Shown here: piece after piece, positions 1-11,200 of the stretch
Numbering within the stretch: position 1 is the stretch's first letter
How the letters are laid out: every line of letters begins with the position of its first letter
Source of the DNA: Mermis nigrescens
Taxonomy: Eukaryota > Nematoda > Enoplea > Mermithida > Mermithidae
Direction: 5' to 3'
DNA length: 64,000 nt
Assembly (NCBI GenBank): GCA_036768485.1
Contig: JAVLUZ010000812.1
Span: 124,001-188,000, forward strand
Position numbers and translations under genes: made by a program
The notes under the pieces: generated by a model
Seen by the model: the letters and a program-made list of their open reading frames with translations, nothing else
What the model was told of the DNA's origin: nothing
The model's database searches: none

Positions 1-379
1 GATGTACAAAGATTTTCGGGAAGACAAAAACCGCAAAACAGGTCTGAAATTCGCAAAAATTTTCGGCGCTTCGCGCCGTAATGAGAATTATGTGTCCTTT
101 ATATCTTTATCATAGCAGAAATCGCATTCCGAAAGGAAAAATATCGAATTTTTTAGCGCTTCGCGCCGTTTTAAGACGATTCTTAATGATTTTTGCCCTC
201 ATAAAACCAGGAATTAGCCAAAATACACTACCAAAGGTCGAACAACTCTGTTTTTACCACACTAAAGTCGCTACCGTACTATATCATAGTATCCAAGAAT
301 TTGTTTGTGCAAAATATACAAAGACTTTTAGGGACCATCTTTGTATATGTACAAACGGACCTTGTACAAAAAAAAACTG
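1..379 (-). mobile_element. Family D hAT-type MITE, 5' part cut by window edge
   Basis: This stretch matches the inner module of the complete copy at 43216-43959 in reverse orientation: the paired TGTACAAAGA stretches, the GGCGCTTCGCGCC hairpins near 66-80 and 153-167, and the closing end TACAAAAAAAAACTG at 365-379. The left end lies outside the window, so its target duplication cannot be tested. The open frames across it are repeat sequence, not genes. Confidence 0.75.
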
Positions 380-1440
380 CCTGGAAGCCATTTTCTGTTC
401 ATGTAGGTTTCAAAACAATTTTAACATCTATTTTTGCATAGTTTTCTTCTATTTTCAATTAAAAATTTCGATGTTTCGCATCAAATGCTATAAATACAGG
501 AAATCAAGCAGTAAATCATGTTTCTAGACGTCTATCCGCCTTGATTTCACAAATTTTTCGGCGCTTCGCGCCAGATTTTTGTTAAAGCCAAAGAAATTTA
601 ATGATTTTTTCGCACAAAATTGTCTAACATTTTTAAATTTTTAGAAAAAAATATTGCGTCAGGTGATTTTATGTAAAAGTATACAATGTAAAACACCGAA
701 AAAAATGCCATTTTGCGCATTAAGAGCAAATTTGTGGACTTTTTTTTACTTTTTCTGGAAAAGTTGGGATACCGCCCCCCCCCCTTAAGAAAATTCTAGA
801 TCCGCTACTGATCCTATATATCGTTAAAATGGCAGAATTTGCATTTAGAATGGAAAAAAGCCAAATTTTTCGGGGCTTCGCGCCGTTTCGAGTCAATTTT
901 TAGTAATTTTTTGGCGTAAGAAACCCAGAAATTAGCTGAAATACACTACTGTTTTGCCACACTAAAATCGCTACTGTACTATATTATAGGCTGTGAGAAC
1001 TGCTATCGACAACTCGTTATTATCATTGAAAAAGAAATTATGATTGTTCCAAAACGTTTCGTGTAGTATTTGCATTTGTTTGATTAAAAGTTGCTTGTGC
1101 CTTATCCTTTTTCAAGTTCTTATCATGACACTTCTTCGTATATAGTGTGCGTTTAAAGCTTGATTTAAAACCGGGAAATTGTCCATAAATCACCCGGGAA
1201 ACCCGGGAAAAACACGGGAATTTTATTTTGGGAAACCAGTGGCCACCCTGAATGCATGAAAGAAACCAGTGTAAAGTGTGAGAAAACAAGAGGCTATTTT
1301 TATTTAATATTTCTCAATATATTCATTTTTGTTTGGATACATTTATGCCCTACATAGTTTAAGTTCATGTGAAGCGTGCAAAGCTCTCTGCTCAGTTATG
1401 TAGTATGTATTTATATGTACAAAGCGGTCGTCAGTCACTA
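380..1440. other. AT-rich intergenic or intronic DNA with repeat fragments
   Basis: No gene is seen. Visible pieces are a lone GGCGCTTCGCGCC hairpin near 559-571, a G/C-run edge with the phrase TCTAGATCCGCTACTG near 795-812 (the inverted form of the dispersed GTGGCGGATC motif), a partial family D module at about 815-985, and a GGGAAACCCGGG-rich stretch at 1185-1255 beside GTGGCCACCCTG, which looks like the end of another inverted-repeat element. If DIS3L2 extends left of the window, this is part of one of its introns. Confidence 0.5.
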
Positions 1441-1671
1441 TCTGACATGCACAACATGGGAATTCTGGGGGGGTTAAATTTCAAAGTGCCTTTTCTGGGC
1501 TCAAAATTGCTGGGTACGCGTCAAGAACATCTTTTTTCGGCGTTTCTAACGATGATATATCTTCGGGCACGAATACGTCGCTTTTGCCGTCGACTACATT
1601 GGTCAACGCAAGTGTGCCTGTTCCACGCTACAATATCTACAGCTAAATCAAACGACGTTTACTCTCCGTAT

Positions 1672-4600
1672 ATGGAGCATCATCGATCAAATGTGTTTTT
1701 ATTTGCGGAGCTACACATGCCGGCCGTGCTGCTCCGGCTTCTACTACTTAGTGCTGGCGTCGAACCAAATCCTGGACCAACTCGCCCCATCCGTTACCCA
1801 TGTGGCGTGTGTGGCAGTAACGCTTATTACAACTCAGTGCTCTGTTCAAACTGCAAGATGTGGATTCATAAGCAACAGAAGTGCAGCGGCTTGAAGAAAA
1901 TTGGCGACTACAAAAAAGATTCATACAAATGTCCTAAATGCGCCACTTCTATGTTACAACAACAGAACTAACGATTAAAAATACTGCAATTAAATATAAA
2001 TGGTTTGAAAGGCAAAATACCAGAGCTCATGAACTTTTTGAAAGAACAGGACGTTGCCATTGGTGTGTTGCAAGAGACTAAGCTCAACCCCAGCATCAAA
2101 GATCCTAAAACATACGGCTATCGCTTACTTTGCAAAGATCGCATCACCCCCAATGTTGGTGGTGGTATTGGCTTTCTCATCCGCGAAGACACTGTGGCAA
2201 AAAATATCGACATCCCTGTGTTATGCAATGATGGTACGATGGAATCAGCGGCAATTTCAATCACAACGTCAAACGGCGACATCACTGTGGTCAATATCTA
2301 TATTCCGCCTGTTTCAAGCTGCCCTCCTGGTTATGAGCCGCCTCTGGCTGGTATTTTTGACATGGAGAGAGTAGTTGTTTTTGGCGATTTCAATGCACAC
2401 AATAAATTGTGGCATTAACCATCCAATGATGGTCGTGGCAATTTGGTCACCGACCTAATCGATCAATCCGACCTACTGCTGCTGAATGAGAAACAAGCCA
2501 CCCGTCTGCCAGTCGCAGCCAATCAACGACCAACTTCGCCCGATTTGTCCCTTGCTTCTTCTGAACTTGCACCGCTTATACAATGGAACACAAAAAACAC
2601 CCTGTAATCCGACCATAAGCCTATCATACTTAAAATAGATACAAAACAAGAGCTGATCATATCGCAAAAGAAGATTTTCGTTAACTTCAGCAAAGCCAAC
2701 TGGTTCCTTTTCACCATCGAAGTGGAAAATAAAGTGTCGTCGCTCACGTTGAACAATAACCTCTCAGTGCATCAACTCGAAGTCATGCTTAGACATATCA
2801 TTATAGCCGCCGCTAAGAAAAGCATACCATTTGGTCGTCGCAAACTCTATGATCCAAGCCTATCTGACCGTGCTAATGAGCTGATAAAGGAACGTGATAC
2901 CATCAGAAACATCGACCCTACTTCGAACAGACTAGCCGACCTGACCAAAACGCTCAATCAAGTCTGCAATGAGGAAAAAACCAGGAAATGGCGAGAATTT
3001 GTTGGCAACCTGAACAATCGTCCTTCAAACACAAAAAGACTTTGGTCCAGCATAAAAGCACTTGATGGCAAAAATCGCGGCGTTGACAACGCACCCATTC
3101 GTTACTCTACCAGTGAAGAAACTGACAGCAATCGTATTGCCAACAAATTGCTGAAACAGTTCACAGCTGTTCGCCAACACACCTCATCGCCCGAAACCCG
3201 ACGTGTTATACGCCAGATTCACAAAAAACAACTTAGCCAAGTGCAGTTTAATATCAACGATGTCAAATAAGCGATTAAAGAAGCCAAAAATTCAAAGGCG
3301 TTTGGTCCAGATGAAATTGCAATGCCGTACCTAAAACACCTCAGCCCTTTTGGTCTGCAGTTCCTTACCAATTTGTTCAATTTGTCTGCCTCGACCGCTA
3401 TTTTGCCTTTGATTTGGAAACGTTCGATCATAATCGCCTTGCCTAAACCTGGCAAAGATCCTAATACTGCATCATCATACCGACCTATCTCACTTTTATG
3501 CCCTTCTGCAAAAATAATGGAACGCCTACTCTTGCCACACATTATCAATCAATTACCGCCTGCCTTACACCAGCACGGCTTCAGACCTGGCCATTCAACT
3601 ACGTCTGCCCTCTTGCACCTTACAACGGCAGTATGCCAAGGTTTCAACCAACCAAAACCAGCGAAAAGAACAATAGCAGTAGCACTGGATCTGAGCAAAG
3701 CCTATGATTCTGTGGATCACACTATGCTGCTGAAAACTCTGGCCGACTCGACCTTACCTGGCTGGACCTGCCGCTGGTTGGCAGCTTATTTGCGAGGAAG
3801 AGAAGCAATATGTACTTTCCGCAATGTGAGATCAAAAAGTACAATCACTAGAATGGGTGTGCCTCAAGGCTCTGTGATTTCACCAGCCTTATTCAATGCA
3901 TATATCCGCAATTTGCCAACACCACCACCGGAAATCCAAGTGATTTTGTATGCGGATGATATAACCGTGTTCACAAGCAACCCAACAATCAAAATCATGG
4001 AAAACCGGTTGAACAACTATCTACCTCTACTCGCCAACTTCCTCAAAAACCGCCATCTCACAATTTCTACCGAAAAATCAACAAGTACACTATTTACTCC
4101 TGAAACCAAACAACATTCGCTGCAACTCAACATCTCCATCAACAACGTACATCTGCCAACCGAAAAATATCCAAAAATTTTAGGTGTTACGTTTGACCCT
4201 AGCCTATCCTTCAACCGCCATACCGGGACGATCAAACAAAAAGTTCAAAAACGCAACAACATCTTGAAAGCGTTAACTGGACGAACATGGGGTGCACAAA
4301 AAGAAACGATTCTTCTAACATACAAGGCCATTGGCCGTTCAATTTTGAACTATGCTGCACCAGTTTGGACGCTGTCAATTAAAACATCTAATTTTGGAAA
4401 ACTGCAAAGCTGTCAAAATACGGCACTCCGTTTGGCCACCGGTTGCCTTCAACTCACGTCAATCGACCACCTGCATAGCGAAACCAGAATGCTATCTGTA
4501 TCAGATCACAACCGACTCTTGGCTGACCAATATTTCGTCGCATGCCTGCATAACTACCATCCATGCAGGCAGTTATTTGGCTGTCCTGGGCCACCTTGCC

Positions 4601-5052
4601 GATGTCAAAGAAATTTCTGGCTCAAACCAACACTTAAAATGTACTCAGAAACTAGAGTTCAACGCCGTTTAAGAAATCTACCTCCACCTACGACACTTTA
4701 CCAATGTCAAAACAATCTCCACAAGAAGGCAGTGATCGCCAGCCGTCACCGCTTCATCAAACCAAACCCTTTCATATTCCGTCGCCCACCAAACATCGCC
4801 GCACAAGAAACAAATCTCCCACGTTGCTCCCGAGCCAAACTTGCACAACTAAGGAGCGGATACAGCTACATATTGGCATCGACTCGCAGCCGACTAGACA
4901 ACACTGGCCAAACATCTGATCCTTGCCCTTACTGCCTGGCGGCGACAGAAGATACACTACACCTCTTCAACTGCCCGTCACGGCCTTTACAAGCAAATAT
5001 TATCGAATTATGGAGGAAACCAGCAAAGATAGCAACCGCATTAAACATTTGA
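1672..5052 (+). pseudogene. Retrotransposon polyprotein (PHD finger, endonuclease, reverse transcriptase), four in-frame stops
   Basis: One frame runs from the ATG at 1672 to the stop at 5050-5052, about 1,126 codons, without any frameshift. It is interrupted only by TAA at 1969, 2416, 2605 and 3268. In order: a leucine-rich leader ending in GVEPNPGP (residues 29-36); a Cys4-His-Cys3-type finger (CGVC, CSNC, CPKC, about 44-91); endonuclease with LQLNING, QETK, GDFNAH and SDHKP (about 104-330); reverse transcriptase with GFRPGHST, ALDLSKAYD, GVPQGSVISP and YADD (3949-3960, about residue 760); and a C-terminal CPYC...HLFNC finger near 4923-4970. The product would nick target DNA and copy its own RNA in place. 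ATG 1672 is the first start inside the element proper; the frame is also open back into the target duplication. Confidence 0.9.
1756..1779 (+). other. 2A-like ribosome-skipping motif, variant
   Basis: The codons spell GVEPNPGP after a leucine-rich run, directly before the zinc finger. The 2A consensus is D(V/I)ExNPGP; here the aspartate is replaced by glycine while the ExNPGP core is kept. Such motifs are known in several non-LTR retrotransposons. Whether this variant still causes skipping is uncertain. Confidence 0.7.
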
Positions 5053-5174
5053 TCGATGGTACCATGTCCGGCAAATACAACAACATGATATATCTTCCTA
5101 TAACATAAAAAAACAAGAAATTCTAAAAAACATCAAAAAATGCGGATAAGCTGAACAAAATACTGTCCCAAAAG

Positions 5175-7422
5175 TAGAGCTGCACGCGGGTACCCGAACG
5201 GGTACCGGGTATACCCGGGTATCCGGGTAGAAAATAATTTTACTACCCTGGTACCCTACGGGTACCCGGGTATATCCGGTACCGAATCCCCTAATATAAA
5301 ATGGAAAATTAGCACTGCAGTTATGCAATATGTGCTAAGAATTTAATTAGAAAGCTAGAAACATATTGCTTCTTAAGTGCGACTGAATCACAGTGTAAAT
5401 GTGATTTGATATGATCAACCGTTAAATATTAAATAAGCGAGTCTGTTAATATTTCCTATTATCACAATATATCGCGCATACGGTCTAGACATATTCCATT
5501 ATTCAGCTCTTTAGTTACATTATTTTATTTGTGCCGAATTCTTCTTATTCTTCATTGTAAACAAATTTAAACAAGAAATTATCTGTTAGCGACGCTTTTT
5601 TCATAATTCATTCACTTCAGTGACCATTATATAAATTTAAATTGCAACTTTTATTCACATCGTGCGCGCAACTGTTTTAGTTAGACCTGGTTCGAAGCCT
5701 ATCGATGTTCCAAATGCAGTCAGCCATAGGCGTAGCCAGGGGGCATTGGGGGTACTTGCCCCCTGAAATTTTCCAGAAACATTGTTGATTTTCTTGTTGC
5801 AATGATGTATGTCCAGAAAACTATGTTCAGAAAGGTGAAAACTTCAACATTTTCCGCGCCGAGTCATTATTATTTATTGCTATATAGATCCAACAAATTT
5901 AAAAGCTTGAATCAGCTAAAATAATCCAGCACTCCACGTCACTTTAGTAATTTAATGCACTATTTGTTCGTTGAATGAAACTGCGCATGCTTGTTGAGCA
6001 TGATAGTAAAAGTGCGAAAATGATTGCGAACCAGTTTGTCTATTCTCTGCTTTGTTTGTCTTTTGTGTACCAGTTTTTCTATTCTTTGTTTCCTTTATCT
6101 TTCTTTACAAGGACACATAATCCTATTTTAATTGGAAGGAATGGCCAAATTTTCTTATGTTTTTGTGCATTTCTTGTTCTATGAACTGCATTTTGTTAAT
6201 TAGAAGGCCACAAATGGGCCTGAAAACGGTAAGAACAAAATTTTCATGGACATATCTTTCTATATCTTATTGGCAGCGACCCGTTGCTGCGCTATGTACC
6301 CAGCAGAGGTCGAAAAACGCATTTCAGATCAGTTTTTGCAATGTAGGAGTTCATCAATTTCAAGTATTTTTGAGCTTGCTTCCGAACCGAGATTTGGCCG
6401 ATTTTGCGAAAATTTCAATGTTACTATTTAACATTAAAATGTTTTTTTTACAGAATTTTCTGGGACTCTGCCCCGGATCCCGCTCGCCACCTCAGACGTC
6501 CCGCAGCCATAAAATCTCGTTGTACATGTGCAACGAGATTTTAGGGAGAACAAGCCAGGTAAAAGGGTTAGGAATTTCTAAAAATTTCCGGCGTTTCGCG
6601 CCGGCATTAATTTGTCTGTTTTGTATGATTTAAGCGGTATAAATTGAGTTTAATGTGCGAAAACGTTAAAATTTTCCGGCGCATAGCGCCGCCAGTTACT
6701 GTTCTTTCTTTTTGTAAAGCTCCAGCATTGCGTTTAAAAGCCTGAATCACTCAAAATATCTTCAGTCAAAGTTCGTAATTCGCAGTTTTCTTGTTAGAAG
6801 CTTGAATTGTCAAAACTGTTTTGTACAAATTTGATAATTTTCTGCTCCATCAGATTATTAGTATTCACAGAGCTACAAACTGTTAAGGGTGGAAAAAATG
6901 ACTAAATTTCTTGTCACTTTGCGCCACTTATGAATTCCGAACTGTTTGTCAATAGAAAGGCCGTAAATTCTACATGAAAACGTTTATGCCCCCGAACCAA
7001 AATTCTGACTACGTCTCTGCAGTCAGCTCCAGATAGACTTAGACTTGTTTTTGAATAAATTTTCATTTCCGGTTGATTTCAAAATTGCTTTTCGTCAATG
7101 TGTTTTCCTGCTGCAAATGTTTTAATGACGCAATGAAGATACGAAACCTGCTTCACAATTTTTTGCTTTGAATTATGAAAATGACTTAAATTTCAATAAA
7201 TGCATACGAATTCTTCAGATTAAAGCCTTGATTCTATTTAATCTTGCATTAATTTTTCAATAATTTTACTGCTTAAATATCACTTTGCCCTAGACCTCAC
7301 TGTCAACCGTAAATAAACGATGTTCACTGCATTCTCTTTTATCTAAGGTCCTTCGTGGGTATACCCGGGTAATGAAATAGCCGGGTACCCGGGTAGTAAC
7401 ATTTGCAAAGTGTGCAGCTCTA
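5175..7422. mobile_element. Non-autonomous hAT element, 2.25 kb, TSD CCCAAAAG
   Basis: The ends are exact inverted repeats TAGAGCTGCAC (5175-5185) and GTGCAGCTCTA (7412-7422), flanked by the 8-bp duplication CCCAAAAG at 5167-5174 and 7423-7430. An 8-bp duplication and this end sequence are marks of the hAT superfamily. Just inside both ends lie clusters of GGGTACCCGGGTA-type palindromes (5188-5290 and 7358-7395), a plausible set of subterminal transposase sites. No transposase frame is visible; the longest frame (6157-6633) has no hAT domain. The interior includes borrowed repeat modules such as GGCGTTTCGCGCC at 6591. Confidence 0.88.
6511..6542. repeat. Perfect 12-bp-stem hairpin inside the hAT element
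   Basis: The arms AAAATCTCGTTG and CAACGAGATTTT enclose an 8-base spacer, TACATGTG. It is followed by a weak purine run, not a T-run, so it is not a standard terminator. It may be a relic of another inverted-repeat element. Confidence 0.6.
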
Positions 7423-7993
7423 CCCAAAAGTGAGTATACTGCGCGAAGCGCTGGAAATTTCACACTTTTGATCAATCGGATAGCTGAAAACGCGTATAAC
7501 AGCACCTTTTCGTCGACTTCTTGGAATCTTCAGGAAAATCGAGAATTCTGGGGAGTGAAAAATTTTTTAGGGGAGGAAAGTGAACACGAAACTCCCCCTC
7601 TTTAACCCCCTGATCTTGTTTGCATGAGTGTTTAAAATTTATTGCTGAATTTAAACGAAGCCATTCGTTCAACGTTCGAATGAAAATTTGTAGCGTTTTG
7701 TGTTTATCCATCTTTCAATGCGTTGTGAATTGCGACTGGCGCAAAATTATGTAAAAATGCAGATGAGGCGCTAAAATTTTTGGAGATTTTTCGATGAAAG
7801 TATGAAATTTTTCTGTTTGCGCACCATTCACGTTTTGAAAAGAAAGAGGTTAGGGGCCTACCCTGTCTTGCAAACCCTGAAATCGGCTAATACCAAAAAT
7901 TCCCTTATTCAAATGATGTTAAAGGACCTCACTTCGATAAACATTCAGAAAGCGATTCCGTGCAGTAAATTCCTAATCGCTTACTTTATGTAG

Positions 7994-8229
7994 GTTGTTT
8001 GCTTGTGGGAAGAGGTTCATAGCCGCGTGGCAGCTGGTTGCCTAAAACCAATGCAAGATGGCAATATCAAGTGGGCGCTATTTTCCCCTAGCGACTCTCG
8101 AATACCTCGTATGATGGTTCCAGTGCAGCAATGCCCACCCAATTTTCTCAGGCGACCGCAGGATTTTGAACGAATTTTATTTCTTTCTCGTCTTGTCGAA
8201 TGGAAAGAAAATTCCAAATTCGCTAGAGG
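7994..8229 (+). CDS. DIS3L2: DIS3L2 exon, second cold-shock region
   Basis: The acceptor is ...TTTATGTAG before 7994 and the donor is GTAAAC after 8229; phase 0 in, phase 2 out. It encodes [11 protein letters not shown], then [21 protein letters not shown], and [20 protein letters not shown]. These match the DIS3L2 stretch that precedes the RNB domain, where an OB fold helps guide RNA into the catalytic channel. The frame would hit a stop right after the donor, supporting the splice site. Confidence 0.9.
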
Positions 8230-11200
8230 GTAAACACCAGACATGCTTAGCATGGAAATTGGGGGGTGAAATTTTAAGGTGCCTTTTTTGGCCCCAGAAA
8301 TAGTGGGTACGCGTCGAAAACATCGTTTTTTGGCCTTTCTGACGATGCTCTATCTTTCTAAAGCATGAAAACACAAAAACAATTGGGAAAAACTCAATAA
8401 AAGAGTCGAATAAATTAAACAAAATATAGTAAAAACATGAATATAAATGGCGCGAAGCGCTGAAAATTAGATACTTTTGAGCAAATAGATAGCTAAAAAC
8501 GCGTAAAAAATTCATTTTTTCTGCAAAATTTCAGAAAATTTCAGGAAACTTTTGAAAAATCGTGAATTCTGGGTTTCATATTTTTCCGGGGAGTGAAACC
8601 CCCCAAACCCCCCCCCGCCCCCGCAAGATCATGTATGGTCGTTGGCTCTTTATATTTAGGGTATTCGTTCTTGTGTTTATTTCAATATTATTAACCGTAT
8701 CTGGCCTGAAAGTTGTTCTATTGAAGAATCTAATTACTATCCGAAAATCCTTTGGTTTTAAACTTGTATAAATTCTTTTTTACATTCATGTGCTTGTAAT
8801 TTGTAAACGCGGTTTTCCAGACACCATATACATGCATACATAGCATGCGAATTTTAAGGGATGAAACTAAGTATTTTTTCTAAAGTGTTTTTTTTTGCTT
8901 AAAAATGATTAATTATTCATCAAAATTTTTTTAAGCTGTTTCTGTTGATTTTCTTTCCAGAACAATAAAAATGTTTGAAAAAATTCGGTGAAAATTCCAA
9001 AAAACCTCGACCAAATCGAACTAAATATGGCCAGAAAACGAGTATAGGGCATGAAGCGCAGATAATTCGACACTCTTGAGCCAGAACATCACTAAAAATG
9101 CTGAAAGCAACACTTTTAGTCTAAAATTCTCAAGTGAATATCCTAGCGTAGGCACTATCATCAGCGTAAAAATTAGATGAATTCGAAACGGGTTTTTCAA
9201 TGATCGGTTATGCTATAATTATCGTTACTGTAAAAAGAAATAAAAGGATCAGCATTTCAATTAAAGTAAGCTTAATATTGTATAATAAGATAAATTCGTG
9301 GTCTCGAAGCAGACGTCGAGCTCAAAATTTCTCGCTTCATTCTTTATTATGAGGTTGTACATCACATCGAAGCAAATACAGCAAAGAATAGTGACTACAG
9401 CTGGGCAAGAAAGAGTTGGCTTAGAATGTTTGATACATAGGGTATCCAAAATCTCGTCATTATGTGTGTCTGAAGTGCAGCAAAATAATTTTTCTTTCTC
9501 AAATGTTCGCAATGGCAGTAAAGGAGTTTTTGGATTACATACATATATATGCAAGAATTCAATTCGCTATCGGACGCCACGCGGCTAATGTCTTAAGTTT
9601 AACTGATTTTAAGACGTGCCGTCAATTTAGCCGTTTAGTTTTTTATTCCGCTCTTTCACCTAAATTCCAAATTCAAATTAGGTAACCTTGAAAGTGTTCC
9701 TGTGTTGTTTTAAATATTCTTGCATAATTGATACACTTAACGAAAAAGAAATGCTTTTTATGTTGTGCCGTCCAAGAAGGCTTTACATTCATTTACCTTT
9801 ATTTATTTTACGTTTCCATGTACATCTTCGTGCTTTATGATTTACATATCAAGTTTCCTTGAGATGTAGTATCACGAAACGATATCTGCTTAGGCAGTAC
9901 TTAACTTTTTATAAGCTAAAAACGTAACCAGACTTTCAAACGAGTATAGGGCGTAGAATGTATTCCACAGACACGTATTTATTAGGTACATATTCATGTG
10001 CATATGCACTTGTTTCATTTTGTAAATAACTACATTATGTATCTTTTTATTTACTGTCGGTCATTTCAAAATAATTTCAGAGTAAAGTCGTGATTCATTA
10101 GCCACCGTGGATGTTTTGTGCAACAAGTAGGTCTAGATACATATGGGCGCTTTACCTACAAATAGGAAGGAAGGCTTTCCTGACAAAATTTACTGAGAAA
10201 GTGTACCTGGAAATACGAATTACAGCAATCACTTATTATCTCCAGGATATACTTCCCAGTTCGACGGTTCCGGATTTTCCGATCATATTATATATGTAAT
10301 TAGGTTATTGTTACATAGCTATCCGTCTTACGTTCTTTCTGTGCTTGCTTATGTGTTATACATCTACATAAATTGCATTTTTGTGCTGCAATAGTACAGT
10401 GAAATCATTTACATAGGGACCTAGTAAAAACATTGGGTAATGTCGGGGAAATCGAGCCTGAAACGGAAGGGTTATTGGCTCAAAACGGATTTGATTCGCA
10501 AGATTTCAGTCAGGATGTCAAGGATTGTCTTCCAAAAGTGCCCACCGGTTCCACCTGGACTATTCCTCAGGTTCATTGTATTGTTTATTACACGAGGTGA
10601 AATTGTTTAAAATATCATCGTTTTACTTGTCGCCCGGGTCACCCCGCCCTGATTCTGTCCTTATGCACCCTAAATATTTCTGGTTATGACCTCACCCTAA
10701 TTTTAGTTTTTATCCTGTGATTCATGTTCATGTGTAATACTAATTACATACATATTCATGCATGCATAATATCTATGATTTTTTACTTGCATTGGCTTGG
10801 AATTATCCGTCTATGAAAATCGGTTTTTTCGTATTCGGCAAAGATTTTCCCCGATGTACAAAGACTTTTCGGGACCGTCTTTGTGCATGTTCAAAGATTT
10901 TTGGGGATAAAAAATTGCAAAAAAGGTCTGAAATTCGCAAAAATTTTCGGCGCTTAGCGCCGAAATGAGTAATTGTGTGTTCTATATATCTTTATAATGG
11001 CAGAAATTGCATTTCGAAAGATAAAATGTCAAATTTTTCGGCTCTTCGCGCCGTTTTAAGACGAGTTTTAGTGTTTGTTGCCCTCAGAGACCCAGAAATT
11101 AACTAAAATACTCTACCAAAGGTTGAAAAACTATTTTCACCACACTAAAACCGCTACTGTACCATATAACAGTACTAAAAAATTTGTGTGCACAAAATGT

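Larger units (their letters stand above)
1552..5097 (+). mobile_element. Non-LTR retrotransposon (Jockey/CR1-like) with 13-bp target duplication
   Basis: The direct repeat ATGATATATCTTC at 1552-1564 and 5085-5097 flanks a 3,520-bp insertion (1565-5084). The inside carries one reading frame with a 2A-like motif, a PHD-like zinc finger, an apurinic-type endonuclease, a reverse transcriptase with YADD and a C-terminal cysteine-histidine finger. This order is typical of the Jockey/CR1 group. Both untranslated ends are short (about 107 bp and 32 bp) and there is no poly(A) tail. The insertion split a family A repeat at 1564/5098. The frame has four stops, so this copy is dead but little decayed. 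Confidence 0.9.
1441..7630 (+). repeat. Family A repeat split by two later insertions
   Basis: Comparing with copies at 8236-8645, 18332-18705 and 53945-54330, the left part is 1441-1564 (from ACATGCACAACATGGGAATTC to TTTCTAACGATGATATAT). The repeat then resumes at 5098-5174 (GCTGAACAAAATACTG) and ends at 7431-7630 (GCGCGAAGCGCTGGAAATTTC onward). The two gaps are exactly the retrotransposon and the hAT element. Removing both restores the ordinary family A layout, which dates family A as the oldest layer. Confidence 0.8.

Noticed and set aside
81..527. 148-codon frame at the left edge
   Set aside because: Most of it is family D MITE sequence; no domain.
1369..1551. Upstream extension of the retrotransposon frame to 1369
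   Set aside because: Positions before 1552 belong to the family A repeat outside the target duplication; the frame is open there by chance.
6157..6633. 158-codon frame inside the hAT element, considered as a transposase
   Set aside because: No hAT domain or catalytic motif; part of it is translated from a hairpin repeat module.
9261..9588. Opposed frames of about 96 codons considered as an extra DIS3L2 exon
   Set aside because: The flanking DIS3L2 exons (to 8229, from 10417) join in phase with no missing residues, so no exon is needed here.
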